DNA from: Verrucomicrobiaceae bacterium
GTDB taxonomy: Bacteria; Verrucomicrobiota; Verrucomicrobiia; Verrucomicrobiales; Verrucomicrobiaceae
Reading direction: 5' to 3'
Length of the DNA stretch: 51,855 nucleotides
NCBI GenBank assembly: GCA_027490195.1
Contig: JAIXYN010000023.1
Location: 1-51,855, forward strand
Under the pieces are notes generated by a model. The model was not told where the DNA came from, made no database searches, and saw only the letters and a program-made list of their open reading frames with translations. The translations under genes and the position numbers were made by a program. Below, in pieces: positions 32,964-42,039 of the stretch (position 1 is the first letter of the stretch; each line of letters begins with the position of its first letter).

Positions 32964-35225
32964 TTACTTGCGCAACCAAAAGGTCAGTCTCGCGTAACAT
33001 TGGTTGAGGAAGGTCTTGAAAGAGAATCGGTGGGTGCCGATTTGTGGTAAGGAGGCACAAGAGACAGCCGCTGTGAAGGAGGCACAAGAGACAGCCGCTG
33101 TGCTTTTTAGTTGCCTTTGAGCGCTGTTTTGCACAGCGCGTTCGAGGATTCTGGGACGCATGGCGACCCATGACCGGCCTTCGATCCATGCGGTCACTTG
33201 AGCTTGAAAGCGTTTGGGATATGACTGCCCCCACAAGGTGCCAACAGTCAGGCCGGTATGCAGAAACAGACCGTTTATTTCTTTGATCACTGGAATCATA
33301 AGGCGGAGTGCGTAATCGTTTTTCGGGGCCGGGCAGGATTCCCATGAGGTCGAAACCGAGCGCAGGACCACGAAGCCGGGCCGACGGCGTGGATCGACGC
33401 TAACCTTGCGCGTCCACGCAGGGCCTGACTCCATGTCTTGGATTGCAAGACCGGTGAGATCCATCCAAAGACGCCCACCATCAGGCAGTGGCAGCGGTTC
33501 CATGTCTGCGGTATCAAAGGAATCCAGAAGACCTGTCCGGTACGCGTCAGCGCGCACAGTCCACAGCCTGCCTTGAGTGCCGAACGAGGGAATCTCGCGC
33601 CGGATCTTCAGCAGGTGCGTTTTTTGGGTGCCCCATTGCTGCATCATCCAGCACAGGCAGTCATACGCGCCAGAGGCAAGGACGATGGCAAAATCAGGCA
33701 ACGTCATGCGCAATGGCAGGCCTCTGGAGTGAAAGTGACGCAGACGCTTCAGATTGTCTCTGCGTAGAAAAGTTGACAGATGAGTGCTACAACTACCGCC
33801 CATCATGCTGGCCAAATGAATGAACCACGCCACATCGGAAGGGTGGGCCAAAGGCAGCCCCTGGCTCAGTCGTTCGGCTCTATCAAAATCTTCGTTTTCA
33901 CACTCGAGGTCCGGAAATTTCTTCCATTCGATCTTGCTGCCAGGCGTCGACGTACTCAGCCTTTCAACGACGTCTCCCGGCTCAAAAGGGACACCCAGGT
34001 CCAGCATGCGGTCAGCCAGCGGGTAAAGGCGTCGCCTGATCGCCATAAAAAGAGCTTTGCCATTGCCTTCATGGGCACCGCTGAATGATGAAGCGAGCAG
34101 CAGTTCGATGAGTTCCCGATCATTCTTATCAATCGCATAGCTCAAAGCAGTGAATTGCTCATTGCTGGAGGATTCGATCTCCCAAATTCTAATGTTCGGG
34201 CTTGCCCCGGCGGCGAGCGCCAGACGCTGCCCAGGGTGGTAACCGCGCAGGATGGCAGCCTCCAGCACCATGTCGATGACGCGGTGACTCAAGTTGCCGA
34301 CGACATCAAAATCACGAATATTCCTGGTCCAGAACTGCGGTGTAAAAGGCTCCATACGCTCGATGCTTTCACCCAGCCGTGCGACTCCGCAGCGAAGGAT
34401 CTCGGCCAGCAGGTTCGGTTCTTCATTCCTTACCGCACAGCAGGCGATTTCCAGCACGCTCTCAGGATCGAGATCTGCATCGGGGAGATGCGCCAGCAGC
34501 CAGTTGCTGACCCTCTGCGACTGAGTGTGGGGGGATGTTTCAGGCGAGGCGTATCTGTTCTGCCCAACGAATTCATCATCATAGACGTTTTCCAGATTTG
34601 CGATGCCCGCCAGCAGCCTGCCGCGTGCCTGCGGGGTCAGGCGCGCCCAGCATGCTTCTGCAAGGCGATGAAGACCATAGAAGCCCACCTCCCATGCATG
34701 GGTCTCCAAGTTCGGTAGCAAGGCATCGAGTCGTGCGGGATCCAGGCTGGCTGCATAGGCCAGTGCCCGCCACTCCGTCGAGAACTTCAGTTGATCCGTC
34801 ACCGTGGGACCTCTGTTGCTCTCGTCCAGGCGAGACAAAGGCGTGTGGTGCAGCCAGCGGAACCAGCCGCGGGGAATTTCACGTTCTGCTCTTCCCACGC
34901 GCGCTAGCAATCGCGGCCATTCCTTGGTGGCCGTTTCTTGCGTCCACTCCCGTGCCAGATCTCCATAAAATTCGTGCTCATTGATCTCGGTGCCTGCGCC
35001 GTTGGAAGACCTGACCCAGGGGAAGGTTCCCTCTTTCTGATAGCTGCGGATGCACCGGATCAAAGAGGCATCTTTGGCGTGGCGGTCATCGAGCCACTGA
35101 AACATGATCTCACGGCAACGTGCTTCGGCCTGTTCCCGAGTGACGTGCACGCTGTCTCGCACCGGGCTTTTGACAGATGCGGGATCACCTAGGATCACAT
35201 AATACAGGGAATTTGTGGTGCTCAT
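32964..35225 (-). CDS. ankyrin-like repeat protein, unknown function
   Basis: 753 aa with no signal. The central region has ankyrin-like segments (LALAAGASPNIRIWEIESSSNEQFTALSYAIDKNDRELIELLLASSFSG; MAIRRRLYPLADRMLDLGVPFEPGD), i.e. helix-turn-helix pairs ending in G-rich turns. The N-terminal 300 residues are tryptophan-rich and helical. The last 60 residues carry a duplicated TAAVSCAS motif from a 27-bp tandem repeat. ATG 35225 (MSTTNSLYYVILGDP) is the first start with a sensible N-terminus. It converges on secA. Confidence 0.65.
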   Translation of the reverse strand: MSTTNSLYYVILGDPASVKSPVRDSVHVTREQAEARCREIMFQWLDDRHAKDASLIRCIRSYQKEGTFPWVRSSNGAGTEINEHEFYGDLAREWTQETATKEWPRLLARVGRAEREIPRGWFRWLHHTPLSRLDESNRGPTVTDQLKFSTEWRALAYAASLDPARLDALLPNLETHAWEVGFYGLHRLAEACWARLTPQARGRLLAGIANLENVYDDEFVGQNRYASPETSPHTQSQRVSNWLLAHLPDADLDPESVLEIACCAVRNEEPNLLAEILRCGVARLGESIERMEPFTPQFWTRNIRDFDVVGNLSHRVIDMVLEAAILRGYHPGQRLALAAGASPNIRIWEIESSSNEQFTALSYAIDKNDRELIELLLASSFSGAHEGNGKALFMAIRRRLYPLADRMLDLGVPFEPGDVVERLSTSTPGSKIEWKKFPDLECENEDFDRAERLSQGLPLAHPSDVAWFIHLASMMGGSCSTHLSTFLRRDNLKRLRHFHSRGLPLRMTLPDFAIVLASGAYDCLCWMMQQWGTQKTHLLKIRREIPSFGTQGRLWTVRADAYRTGLLDSFDTADMEPLPLPDGGRLWMDLTGLAIQDMESGPAWTRKVSVDPRRRPGFVVLRSVSTSWESCPAPKNDYALRLMIPVIKEINGLFLHTGLTVGTLWGQSYPKRFQAQVTAWIEGRSWVAMRPRILERAVQNSAQRQLKSTAAVSCASFTAAVSCASLPQIGTHRFSFKTFLNQCYARLTFWLRK
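33050..33103. repeat. 27-bp tandem repeat x2 inside a coding region
   Basis: Two exact 27-bp units (33050-33076 and 33077-33103, AAGGAGGCACAAGAGACAGC and seven further bases each). They add nine codons in frame, giving TAAVSCASF-TAAVSCASL in the C-terminus of the ankyrin-like protein. Confidence 0.95.
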
Positions 35226-35354
35226 TTTAGGTGCATTCTTCATATATGACCGGCAAATGCAATCCTGATAGGCTCCGCCAATAATATGGCCCTTCCATGG
35301 CGAATCATCATTCTTGACGTTCGTAAGGGCTGTCCCCATCATGGACATCCAGCC

Positions 35355-36215
35355 ATGACCCCGCGCCTTCTCCTCCCGCTTCTCTTTTCGCTCTCACTCC
35401 CTGCTTTGGCGGTGGATGACTACAAACTCGGGCCCCTTTCGCAGGAGAAGGCGGAGGTGCCGAAGGGGAAGGTGATCCCGATGCCGGTGCATGAGTCGAA
35501 GATCTATGCGGGGACGAAGCGGGACTGGTGGATCTATGTGCCGGCGCAGTACAAGCCTGAGCAACCCGCGAACCTGATGGTGTTTCAGGATGGGCATGAC
35601 TACGTGGGCCTGAAGGGCGCGTGGCGGGTGCCGGTGGTGTTTGATAATCTGATCGCCAGCGGGGACATGCAGCCCACCATCGCGATCTTTATCAATCCGG
35701 GCCACAGTGGCGATACGAAGCCGCAGAGCGCGTGGAAGAACAACAACCGGGGCAAGGAGTACAACACGCTGGGGGATGTGTATGCGCGCTTCCTGCTGGA
35801 GGAAATCATTCCGCAGGTGCAGAAGGACTACAAGCTGACGGAGAATCCTGAGGGCTGGGCCATCGCCGGAGCCAGCAGCGGGGCGATCTGCGCTTTCACG
35901 GTGGCGTGGGAGCGGCCAGACAAGTTTCGCAAGGTCTTCTCCACCATCGGCAGCTACGTGGATCTGGCTGGCGGGCATGTCTATCCTTCCATCATCCGCC
36001 TCACGGAGCGCAAACCGCTGCGTGTGTATCTTCAGGACGGCAGCAGCGATCTGGACAATCCCTATGGCAACTGGCCGCTGGCGAACCAACAGATGGCCAA
36101 GGCGCTGGCCTACCAGAAATACGACTACACCTTCACGTTTGGCGACGGTGCTCATAACAGCAAACAGGGCGCGAGTATCTTTCCTGAGGCGATGAAATGG
36201 CTGTGGCGGAAGTGA
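35355..36215 (+). CDS. secreted esterase (Fes/feruloyl-esterase-like)
   Basis: 286-aa alpha/beta hydrolase of the esterase-D/enterochelin-esterase branch. The N-terminus MTPRLLLPLLFSLSLPALAVDD is a secretion signal. Core motifs are RDWWIYVPAQY, NLMVFQDGHDYVG, IAIFINPGHSGDT, the nucleophile elbow AIAGASSGAICAF (Ser within G-x-S-x-G), RVYLQDGSSDLDNPYGNW and the catalytic His in FGDGAHNSKQGA. Such proteins are common in Verrucomicrobia polysaccharide-degradation gene sets; the ester substrate is unknown. Start at 35355 chosen for the signal. Confidence 0.87.
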   Translation: MTPRLLLPLLFSLSLPALAVDDYKLGPLSQEKAEVPKGKVIPMPVHESKIYAGTKRDWWIYVPAQYKPEQPANLMVFQDGHDYVGLKGAWRVPVVFDNLIASGDMQPTIAIFINPGHSGDTKPQSAWKNNNRGKEYNTLGDVYARFLLEEIIPQVQKDYKLTENPEGWAIAGASSGAICAFTVAWERPDKFRKVFSTIGSYVDLAGGHVYPSIIRLTERKPLRVYLQDGSSDLDNPYGNWPLANQQMAKALAYQKYDYTFTFGDGAHNSKQGASIFPEAMKWLWRK

Positions 36216-36381
36216 AAAACGGGTGCTGGCAGCCTGATTGGACCGGGCAATCGGCCCAAAATGCCTGCCAAGGTCAATTTTCATTGTGAATAACTAGGTT
36301 TCCACCTTGACACATTCCCCAATCCTCTTACCATCGCGGCCCCTTCTTTCCCAGTCGGAAGATATTTCGTACACAGCACTA

Positions 36382-36813
36382 ATGAAGACGTTTTCAGCCA
36401 AAGCCCAGGAGCAGAACCCCACATGGTGGGTCATCGACGCCAAGAACCAAATTCTTGGAGACGTCGCAGTCGCAGCCGCCAACCTCCTGCGCGGTAAGAC
36501 CAAGCCTACCTTCACCCCACACGTTGACACCGGTGATTTCGTGGTCGTTCTGAACGCCGCCGAAGTCCGCCTCAGCGGTAAGAAGGAAATCCAGAAGATT
36601 TACACCTCGAAGGCCGGCTACGTTGGCAATCAGAAGATCGAAAACGTCGAGCGCGTGCGTGCCCGCCGTCCAGAGCTTCTCGTCGAGCGCGCTGTGAAGG
36701 GCATGGTCCCCCACAATCGTCTTGGCCGCTCCGTCTTGGGCAAGCTCAAGGTCTATGAGGGTGCCGAGCATCCGCATGTGGCGCAGAACCCAAAGCCTTT
36801 CTCTGTCGCCTAA
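36382..36813 (+). CDS. rplM: 50S ribosomal protein L13
   Basis: 143-aa large-subunit protein. It contains the family signature region GMVPHNRLGRSVLGKLKVYEGAEHPH and the N-terminal WWVIDAKNQILGDVAVAAANLLRGKTKPTF. ATG 36382 gives the standard length. It is followed after 24 bp by rpsI, the near-universal bacterial pair. Confidence 0.97.
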   Translation: MKTFSAKAQEQNPTWWVIDAKNQILGDVAVAAANLLRGKTKPTFTPHVDTGDFVVVLNAAEVRLSGKKEIQKIYTSKAGYVGNQKIENVERVRARRPELLVERAVKGMVPHNRLGRSVLGKLKVYEGAEHPHVAQNPKPFSVA

Positions 36814-36837
36814 TTCTTTTCCATCGTTACCTATCGC

Positions 36838-37230
36838 ATGAGCAAGCCTCTCAAAATCACCACTGGCCGCCGCAAGACCGCCATCGCCCGCGTCTTCATC
36901 ACCGAAGGTGCCGGAAGCATCACCGTCAACGGTCGTGACTTCGAAGAATATTTCCCGACAGTCGCGCTGCAGAATCAGATTCTGTTCCCGCTGGCTCTCA
37001 CGAATTCCCGCCAGACGTATGACTTCAAGGTGAACGCCAGCGGCGGTGGTTGCACCGGCCAGGTGGGTGCCGTTCGTCTCGGCATTGCTCGCGCTTTGAT
37101 CGGCGTGAATCCTGAGCTTCGCGGCGTCCTCAAGCAGAACGGTCTGCTGACCCGTGACTCCCGCGCCAAGGAACGTAAGAAGCCAGGTCGCCCAGGCGCC
37201 CGCAAACGCTTCCAGTTCTCCAAGCGTTAA
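36838..37230 (+). CDS. rpsI: 30S ribosomal protein S9
   Basis: 130-aa small-subunit protein. Signature GGGCTGQVGAVRLGIARALI and the C-terminal basic tail ending KRFQFSKR, whose last arginine reaches the P-site. It is co-transcribed with rplM and followed by a strong terminator. Confidence 0.97.
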   Translation: MSKPLKITTGRRKTAIARVFITEGAGSITVNGRDFEEYFPTVALQNQILFPLALTNSRQTYDFKVNASGGGCTGQVGAVRLGIARALIGVNPELRGVLKQNGLLTRDSRAKERKKPGRPGARKRFQFSKR

Positions 37231-37258
37231 TCGACACCTTTTCAAGCTCGATGTGTGC

Positions 37259-37290
37259 AAAGCCCCGCCCTGTGCGGGGCTTTGTTTTTT
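37259..37290 (+). terminator. Rho-independent terminator of rplM-rpsI
   Basis: AAAGCCCCGC stem with GCGGGGCTTT, a short CCTGT loop, then TTTTTT. It begins 28 bp after the rpsI stop. Confidence 0.95.
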
Positions 37291-37329
37291 CTGTCGCTGG
37301 CGGCAGGAATTCGCGCCAAAGTCACGCTT

Positions 37330-37593
37330 ATGTCCTCAGGTTATTTCCTTGTTCTCGGAGCCAGCATCATCTGGATCTTGTTCTGCATGCGCTTCTGGTA
37401 CGCCATTGATCAGGAGCATCCCTGGCAGCGGCGCTTCATTGCCATCGGTGCCGGGATTGGTGGCGGCCTGATTTACCTCATCGGGGTGATGATGCTGCAG
37501 ATGCTCAAGGAGACGCCACCGCCCGTGGCGGATGAGGAGACGGAGATCCGGGTGTCTCCCGGCAGACCTGCTGCGGATGATGGGAAGAAGTGA
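37330..37593 (+). CDS. small membrane protein, 87 aa
   Basis: Two membrane segments: YFLVLGASIIWILFCMRFWYA (about 5-25) and AIGAGIGGGLIYLIGVMMLQML (about 38-59). A charged, acidic C-terminal tail (DEETEIRVSPGRPAADDGKK) follows. ATG 37330 was chosen as the first start after the rpsI terminator; longer frames cross that terminator. No family recognised. Confidence 0.7.
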   Translation: MSSGYFLVLGASIIWILFCMRFWYAIDQEHPWQRRFIAIGAGIGGGLIYLIGVMMLQMLKETPPPVADEETEIRVSPGRPAADDGKK

Positions 37594-37694
37594 GGGGCGA
37601 AATGACGAATGAGTAAATCCGAATGACGAACTGATGCCGCAGGGCTGTCTCTGAGCCGGGTGAAGCCCGTGCGTGCTGCGGGGCAGGGGCTTTT

Positions 37695-37880
37695 AGAAAG
37701 GGGGGATGCCATGAGGTAGCAGCCCACGGTGGGACGAAGGATTCCAGGGACGCGCACAGCGCATCCCTACCATCCAGCGTAGCGCGTGCCGCAGGGCTGG
37801 TAGGGAACCGCTGCGTCGGGTCCGAGGTTTCGGGTCTGCGACGATGCAGGCATTCAAAAAGGTCCGCCGTCCTTGGCACC
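37695..37880 (+). repeat. dispersed intergenic repeat, copy B
   Basis: Same family as 23915-24095: ACGAAGGATTCCAGGGACGC, CCCTACCA/TGGTAGGG inverted pair, and a final AAAAAGGTCCGCCGTCCTT. Its left edge differs from copies A and C (GGATGCCATGAGGTAGCAGC). Confidence 0.85.
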
Positions 37881-37908
37881 TTCGACAGCCGAAGTCAGAG
37901 GCCTTTAT

Positions 37909-38090
37909 AAAAGGGGGCGAACGCCGAGTCAGCAGCCCGTCATGGGACGAAGGATTCCAGGGACGCGCACAGCGCATCCCTACCATCCAGAGCAGCGCGT
38001 GCCGCAGGGCTGGTAGGGAACCGCTGCGTCGGGTCCGAAGTTTCGGGTCTGTGGCTTCGCGGGCGCTGAAAAAGGTGCGCCGTCCTTGGA
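37909..38090 (+). repeat. dispersed intergenic repeat, copy C
   Basis: Begins AAAAGGGGGCGAACGCCGAG as in copy A and ends AAAAAGGTGCGCCGTCCTT. It follows copy B in the same orientation with only about 28 bp between, so a local duplication is likely. Confidence 0.85.
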
Positions 38091-38329
38091 ATGCGGAAAG
38101 GCAGGGGAAGTGGGGGCCTCGGTCATAGCAACGCGACCGACTGGTGCAGGTGGCAGCGTGGCAGGACCTCCAGCTCCTTCATTTTTGACAAAGGAATGTT
38201 TTGGCAGGGGAATGACGGAACCGGGATTCAGACATTCCCTTGCCAATCCATTCCTTTGCCTCAATCAACGCGTGCGACTGACCCCACGTTCATTCCTCCG
38301 CATGCGGCGAGGATTTGAAGCAGCCATCC

Positions 38330-38602
38330 TTACTCCACATCCCCAAAACCCGACGTCACCAGTTCTTCGAGGTCGGCCACGGCGGCTTCGGCGTCGTTGC
38401 CTTCGGCGATGATTTTGATGGTCTCGCCACGTCCGGCGGCCAGCATCATGAGGCCCATGATGCTTTTGCCGTTCACGGGTTCGTCGTCCTTTTCCACCCA
38501 GACGTCACACTGATACTTGCTGGCACGCTTGACGAACTGCGCCGCCGGGCGTGCATGCATGCCCATTTTATTGCGGATCGTCAGTTCTTTTTGAATGCTC
38601 AT
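38330..38602 (-). CDS. ptsH: HPr phosphocarrier protein
   Basis: 90 aa. Active-site histidine is at 16 (GMHARPAAQFV) and the regulatory serine at 47 (NGKSIMGLMMLAAGRG), the site used by HPr kinase. It lies 23 bp downstream of hprK on the same strand. No EI or EII gene is nearby. In such Gram-negatives an HPr/HprK pair can be a regulatory relay and need not transport sugar. Confidence 0.95.
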   Translation of the reverse strand: MSIQKELTIRNKMGMHARPAAQFVKRASKYQCDVWVEKDDEPVNGKSIMGLMMLAAGRGETIKIIAEGNDAEAAVADLEELVTSGFGDVE

Positions 38603-38625
38603 GGTGAGGGGGGACTAATCTTCTG

Positions 38626-39594
38626 CTAACCTAATTGATCATCCGTCATCTTTTTCAACAACCTTTGGTCAAACTCTACGGCGCTGTTGTAGCCAAAGGT
38701 GCGTAATTTAAAATTGATGGCGGCCAATTCGATCAAACCGGCCACGTCGCGGCCCGGTTCCACCGGCAGTGCCACACGCCCGATCTTCAGCCCCATGATC
38801 TCGCGGGTGTCGTTGTTCACCCCCACGCGCTCCAGGTCTTCGGTTTTGGAGCCACGCACGAGTTCCACGATCAAGTCCAGCCGTTTGCTCAGGCGCACGG
38901 CGCTGACGCCAAAGAGCGCGGCCACGTTCAGAATGCCCAGTCCGCGAATCTCGATCATCCCACGGGTGATGTCCGGGGCAGAGCCGATGATCTCGCGGTC
39001 TTCGAGCAGGCGCAGCCGCACGGCGTCATCCGCCACGAGGCTGGCACCGCGCTGGAGCAGGCCGATCACGCTTTCGCTTTTGCCGCAGCCGCTGTCTCCC
39101 TGAATCAGAACGCCGAGGCCCTGCACGTCCACCAGGCAGCCATGCACCAGCAGGGTGGGGGCAAAGGCCCACTCCAGCTTGATGGTGGCCGCATTGAGGA
39201 ACTTCATGGTCATCATGCTGGTCTGAAACACGGCGATGCCGGCCTCATTGGCGATCTGGATCAATTCATCGTCGATGCGGTGACCGCGAGCGATGACGAT
39301 GCAGGGGATGTCCCAGGAGCAGAGCTGGCTGAAGCGCGCCGCGCGCAGCATGGGGTCTAGGCCTTCGAGAAAGGAGCATTCCGAATTGCCGATGACCTGC
39401 ACGCGCTTGTAGGCGAAGTAGGTGAAGAAACCGGAGAGCGCCAGACCGGGGCGGTTCACGGAGGGCTCGCTGATCTTGCGCGTGTAGCCTGCATCGCTGC
39501 CCACGAGCTTCAGTTTGAGCGTCTTTTCATTCAGACTGAAGAACTCCCCCACCGTCACCGAGGACGGGCGTTTGACTTTGGTTGGAGGAGGCAT
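38626..39594 (-). CDS. hprK: HPr kinase/phosphorylase
   Basis: 322-aa enzyme that phosphorylates and dephosphorylates HPr on serine. The N-terminal domain spans about 10-135. The catalytic half has histidine 151 (VHGCLVDVQGLGVLI), Walker A GDSGCGKS at 166-173, LVADDAVRL, and the C-terminal signature IEIRGLGILNV and LPVEPGRDVAGLIELAAINF. It is transcribed with ptsH and starts 133 bp from the divergent ribBA. Confidence 0.95.
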   Translation of the reverse strand: MPPPTKVKRPSSVTVGEFFSLNEKTLKLKLVGSDAGYTRKISEPSVNRPGLALSGFFTYFAYKRVQVIGNSECSFLEGLDPMLRAARFSQLCSWDIPCIVIARGHRIDDELIQIANEAGIAVFQTSMMTMKFLNAATIKLEWAFAPTLLVHGCLVDVQGLGVLIQGDSGCGKSESVIGLLQRGASLVADDAVRLRLLEDREIIGSAPDITRGMIEIRGLGILNVAALFGVSAVRLSKRLDLIVELVRGSKTEDLERVGVNNDTREIMGLKIGRVALPVEPGRDVAGLIELAAINFKLRTFGYNSAVEFDQRLLKKMTDDQLG

Positions 39595-39727
39595 GACTTG
39601 ACATTACGCGAAGCTCCTCAGAGACAGCAACGAAAAACCAACTCGCACTGGAAAACAGTCTCCAACCAGCTAAATCATCCGACCCAAACGCCGCAACCCG
39701 CGGCACTGGCTCTTTTACACCTCTCTC

Positions 39728-40942
39728 ATGCCCCGCAAAAAGGAATCCGCTTTTGACTCCGTGGAGTCTGTGCTCGCAGACATTCGCGCTGGCCGCATGG
39801 TCATAGTCACCGATGACGAAGACCGTGAAAACGAGGGGGACTTGATCTGTGCCGCCGAAAAAATCACCGCAGACATGGTGAACTTCATGGTGCGCCAGGG
39901 CGGGGGCATGCTGTGCGTGCCGGTTTCCCTGGAGATCGCCGAGAAGCTGAACCTGCCCAGCATGGTGCCGGAAAATCGCGAAGCCTTCCGCACCGACTTC
40001 ACCGTGACCGTGGATGCCGCGAAGGGCATCAGCACCGGCATCAGCGCGGCTGACCGCTGCCGCACGATCCGCCTGCTGGCCGATCCGAAAAGCTCGCCGG
40101 AGGACCTGGTGCAGCCCGGCCACATCAATCCACTCGTGGCCAAGCCGGGTGGCGTGCTGCGCCGCGCCGGGCATACCGAGGCCGCAGTGGATCTGGCACG
40201 CCTCGCGGGTCTGCGTGAAGCCGGGGTGCTCATCGAGATCATGAATCCAGACGGCACGATGGCGCGTCTGCCGCACCTGAAGAAATTTGCGAAGAAGCAC
40301 GCGCTCAAGATGTGCAGCATCGCCGATCTGATCGCCCACCGCCGCCTGAGTGAGAAGCTGGTGGAAAAGATGGAGGTCGTGGACATGCCCACCGACTTCG
40401 GCGTCTTCAAGCTGCACCTTTACAAGAGCACCCTCGATGGCGTGCACCACGTGGCCCTTGTCATGGGGGAGGTCACGCCTGACGAGCCCGTGCTCGTGCG
40501 GGTGCACAGCGAATGCCTCACCGGAGATGTGTTTTCCTCACGCCGCTGCGACTGCGGCAGCCAACTGCATGCCGCGATGAAGCAAATCGCCACCGCAGGG
40601 AAGGGGATCATCGTTTACATGCGCGGCCACGAAGGGCGCGGCATCGGCCTGCATGGCAAGATCATGGCCTACAAGCTGCAGGAGCAGGGCTTTGACACCG
40701 TGGAGGCCAATCTGAAACTCGGCTTCCCCATGGATCTGCGCGACTACGGCATCGGCGCGCAGATCATTTCCGACCTCGGCGTGCGCAAGCTCCTGCTCAT
40801 GACCAACAACCCGCGCAAAGTCGTGGGCCTCGAAGGCCACAAGCTCGAAATCGTCGAACAAGTTCCCGTCAAATCCACGCCCAAACCCGAGAACGCGAAG
40901 TACCTGGAGACCAAGAAGAAGAAAATGGGGCACAAGCTGTGA
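39728..40942 (+). CDS. ribBA: bifunctional DHBP synthase / GTP cyclohydrolase II
   Basis: 404-aa riboflavin-biosynthesis enzyme. The N-terminal RibB half (about 1-205) has VTDDEDRENEGDLICAAE and the PGHINPL...GVLRRAGHTEAAVDLARLAGL region. The C-terminal RibA half has VRVHSECLTGDVFSSRRCDCGSQL (zinc cysteines) and MRGHEGRGIGLHGKI, MTNNPRKVVGLEG. A lysine-rich tail ends it. Both halves keep their key residues. No FMN riboswitch is seen in the 133-bp divergent region. First gene of ribBA-ribH-nusB-ftsY. Confidence 0.96.
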   Translation: MPRKKESAFDSVESVLADIRAGRMVIVTDDEDRENEGDLICAAEKITADMVNFMVRQGGGMLCVPVSLEIAEKLNLPSMVPENREAFRTDFTVTVDAAKGISTGISAADRCRTIRLLADPKSSPEDLVQPGHINPLVAKPGGVLRRAGHTEAAVDLARLAGLREAGVLIEIMNPDGTMARLPHLKKFAKKHALKMCSIADLIAHRRLSEKLVEKMEVVDMPTDFGVFKLHLYKSTLDGVHHVALVMGEVTPDEPVLVRVHSECLTGDVFSSRRCDCGSQLHAAMKQIATAGKGIIVYMRGHEGRGIGLHGKIMAYKLQEQGFDTVEANLKLGFPMDLRDYGIGAQIISDLGVRKLLLMTNNPRKVVGLEGHKLEIVEQVPVKSTPKPENAKYLETKKKKMGHKL

Positions 40943-41079
40943 ATGACGAAACCAGAATGAGGAATGACGAAGAAATGAATCAAACCCCAACTGTTTTGCC
41001 CCAACACTCCATCATTATCCCTTCCCACACCAAGTTTCAGATCATTCGTCATTCGATTCGTCATTTGTCATTTTAAGTC
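40943..41079. repeat. clustered GAATGACGAA-type short repeats between ribBA and ribH
   Basis: GAATGACGAA-like words at about 40942-40975 and their reverse complements (TTCGTCATT, TCGTCATTTGTCATT) at about 41045-41075 flank a 70-bp middle and could pair in RNA. Similar words occur at 37601-37630, downstream of the small membrane-protein gene. Confidence 0.5.
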
Positions 41080-41583
41080 ATGTCCAATTACGCCTCCAGC
41101 CGTCCACGCCCCACCCAGGATCCGATCAACATCGCGATCGTCGCCTCATTGTACAATAACCAGTTTGTCCAAGGCCTGCTCAATGCCGCCAAGGAAGAGA
41201 TTGAAGTCATTGCCCCCAATGCTTCCGTTGACATCTATCGCGTGCCTGGCGCCTTTGAGATCCCGGTCTGCGTGGAGCACGTGCTGCGTGGCAGTGCGCC
41301 GGATGCCGTCATCACCCTGGGGGTCATCATCCGTGGCTCCACCGAGCATGCCGATCTCGTCGGTGCTTCGGTGACGGATGCCCTGCAGCAGATGGCCGTG
41401 AAGCACTGCATTCCCATCATTCATGAGGTGCTGCTGGTCAGCACGGAGGAGCAGGCGGAGGAACGCTGCCTCGGCGCTACCATCAACCGTGGCACAGAAG
41501 CCGCGCAAACCTGCGTTAAAATGATCAATCTGTTCGGGAAGATGAAAGCCAGTTTTGCCGGCGAACCCCTTGACCACGCCTAA
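41080..41583 (+). CDS. ribH: 6,7-dimethyl-8-ribityllumazine synthase
   Basis: 167-aa penultimate enzyme of riboflavin synthesis, condensing the product of RibB with the pyrimidine intermediate. Motifs are IAIVASLYNNQFVQGLL, VPGAFEIPV, ITLGVIIRGSTEHADLVG (catalytic His) and EERCLGATINRGTEAAQTCVKM. It forms shells of 60 or pentamers in other bacteria. The stop is 4 bp before the nusB start. Confidence 0.96.
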   Translation: MSNYASSRPRPTQDPINIAIVASLYNNQFVQGLLNAAKEEIEVIAPNASVDIYRVPGAFEIPVCVEHVLRGSAPDAVITLGVIIRGSTEHADLVGASVTDALQQMAVKHCIPIIHEVLLVSTEEQAEERCLGATINRGTEAAQTCVKMINLFGKMKASFAGEPLDHA

Positions 41584-41587
41584 CATC

Positions 41588-42028
41588 ATGGGAAGACGCC
41601 GCGAAGGCCGAGAGGCCGCCATTCAATTTCTATTTGCCCGTGATCTTCAAGGGAAGGAAAAGCCCGGGGAGCCGGAGGATTTCTGGACGCTGCACAGCGC
41701 GAGGGCCTCCACCCGTGCGTTTGCTGAAAACTTGATCCAAGGAGTCATCACCCATCAGGAGCAGATCGACACAGCGATCACCAAGCTGCTTGAAAACTTC
41801 AGCTTCGAACGACTCGCCGCCGTGGACCGCAACGTGCTGCGCGTGGCCTCCTACGAGCTGCTCTACTGCCCGGAGGTGCCCACGCCCGTGATTTTGAACG
41901 AGGCCATCGACATCGCCAAAGCCCTCAGCGCCGGGGAGTCCGGCTCCTTCGTCAATGGCGTGCTCGACAAGCTGGCGAAGTCTCTGCGCAAACCTGGAGC
42001 GCCTGCTCCTGCACCCCAAGCCTCCTAG
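41588..42028 (+). CDS. nusB: transcription antitermination factor NusB
   Basis: 146-aa RNA-binding protein. RRREGREAAIQFLFARDLQG is the N-terminal arginine-rich motif, and the rest includes ITKLLENFSFERLAAVDRNVLRVASYELLYCPEVPTPVILNEAIDIAKALSAGESGSFVNGVLDKLAKSL. An upstream in-frame start (41555) overlaps ribH and is less likely. ribH-nusB order is widespread. Confidence 0.95.
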   Translation: MGRRREGREAAIQFLFARDLQGKEKPGEPEDFWTLHSARASTRAFAENLIQGVITHQEQIDTAITKLLENFSFERLAAVDRNVLRVASYELLYCPEVPTPVILNEAIDIAKALSAGESGSFVNGVLDKLAKSLRKPGAPAPAPQAS

Positions 42029-42039
42029 CTTTTTTCCCG

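Noticed and set aside
30031..33345. A 1104-codon open frame on the minus strand across secA
   Set aside because: It lies antisense to a clear SecA with all motifs. High GC third positions leave the other strand open; the translation is His/Leu-rich and shows no domain.
39595..39727. FMN riboswitch before ribBA
   Set aside because: The 133-bp gap is too short and I found none of the conserved RFN-element stems.
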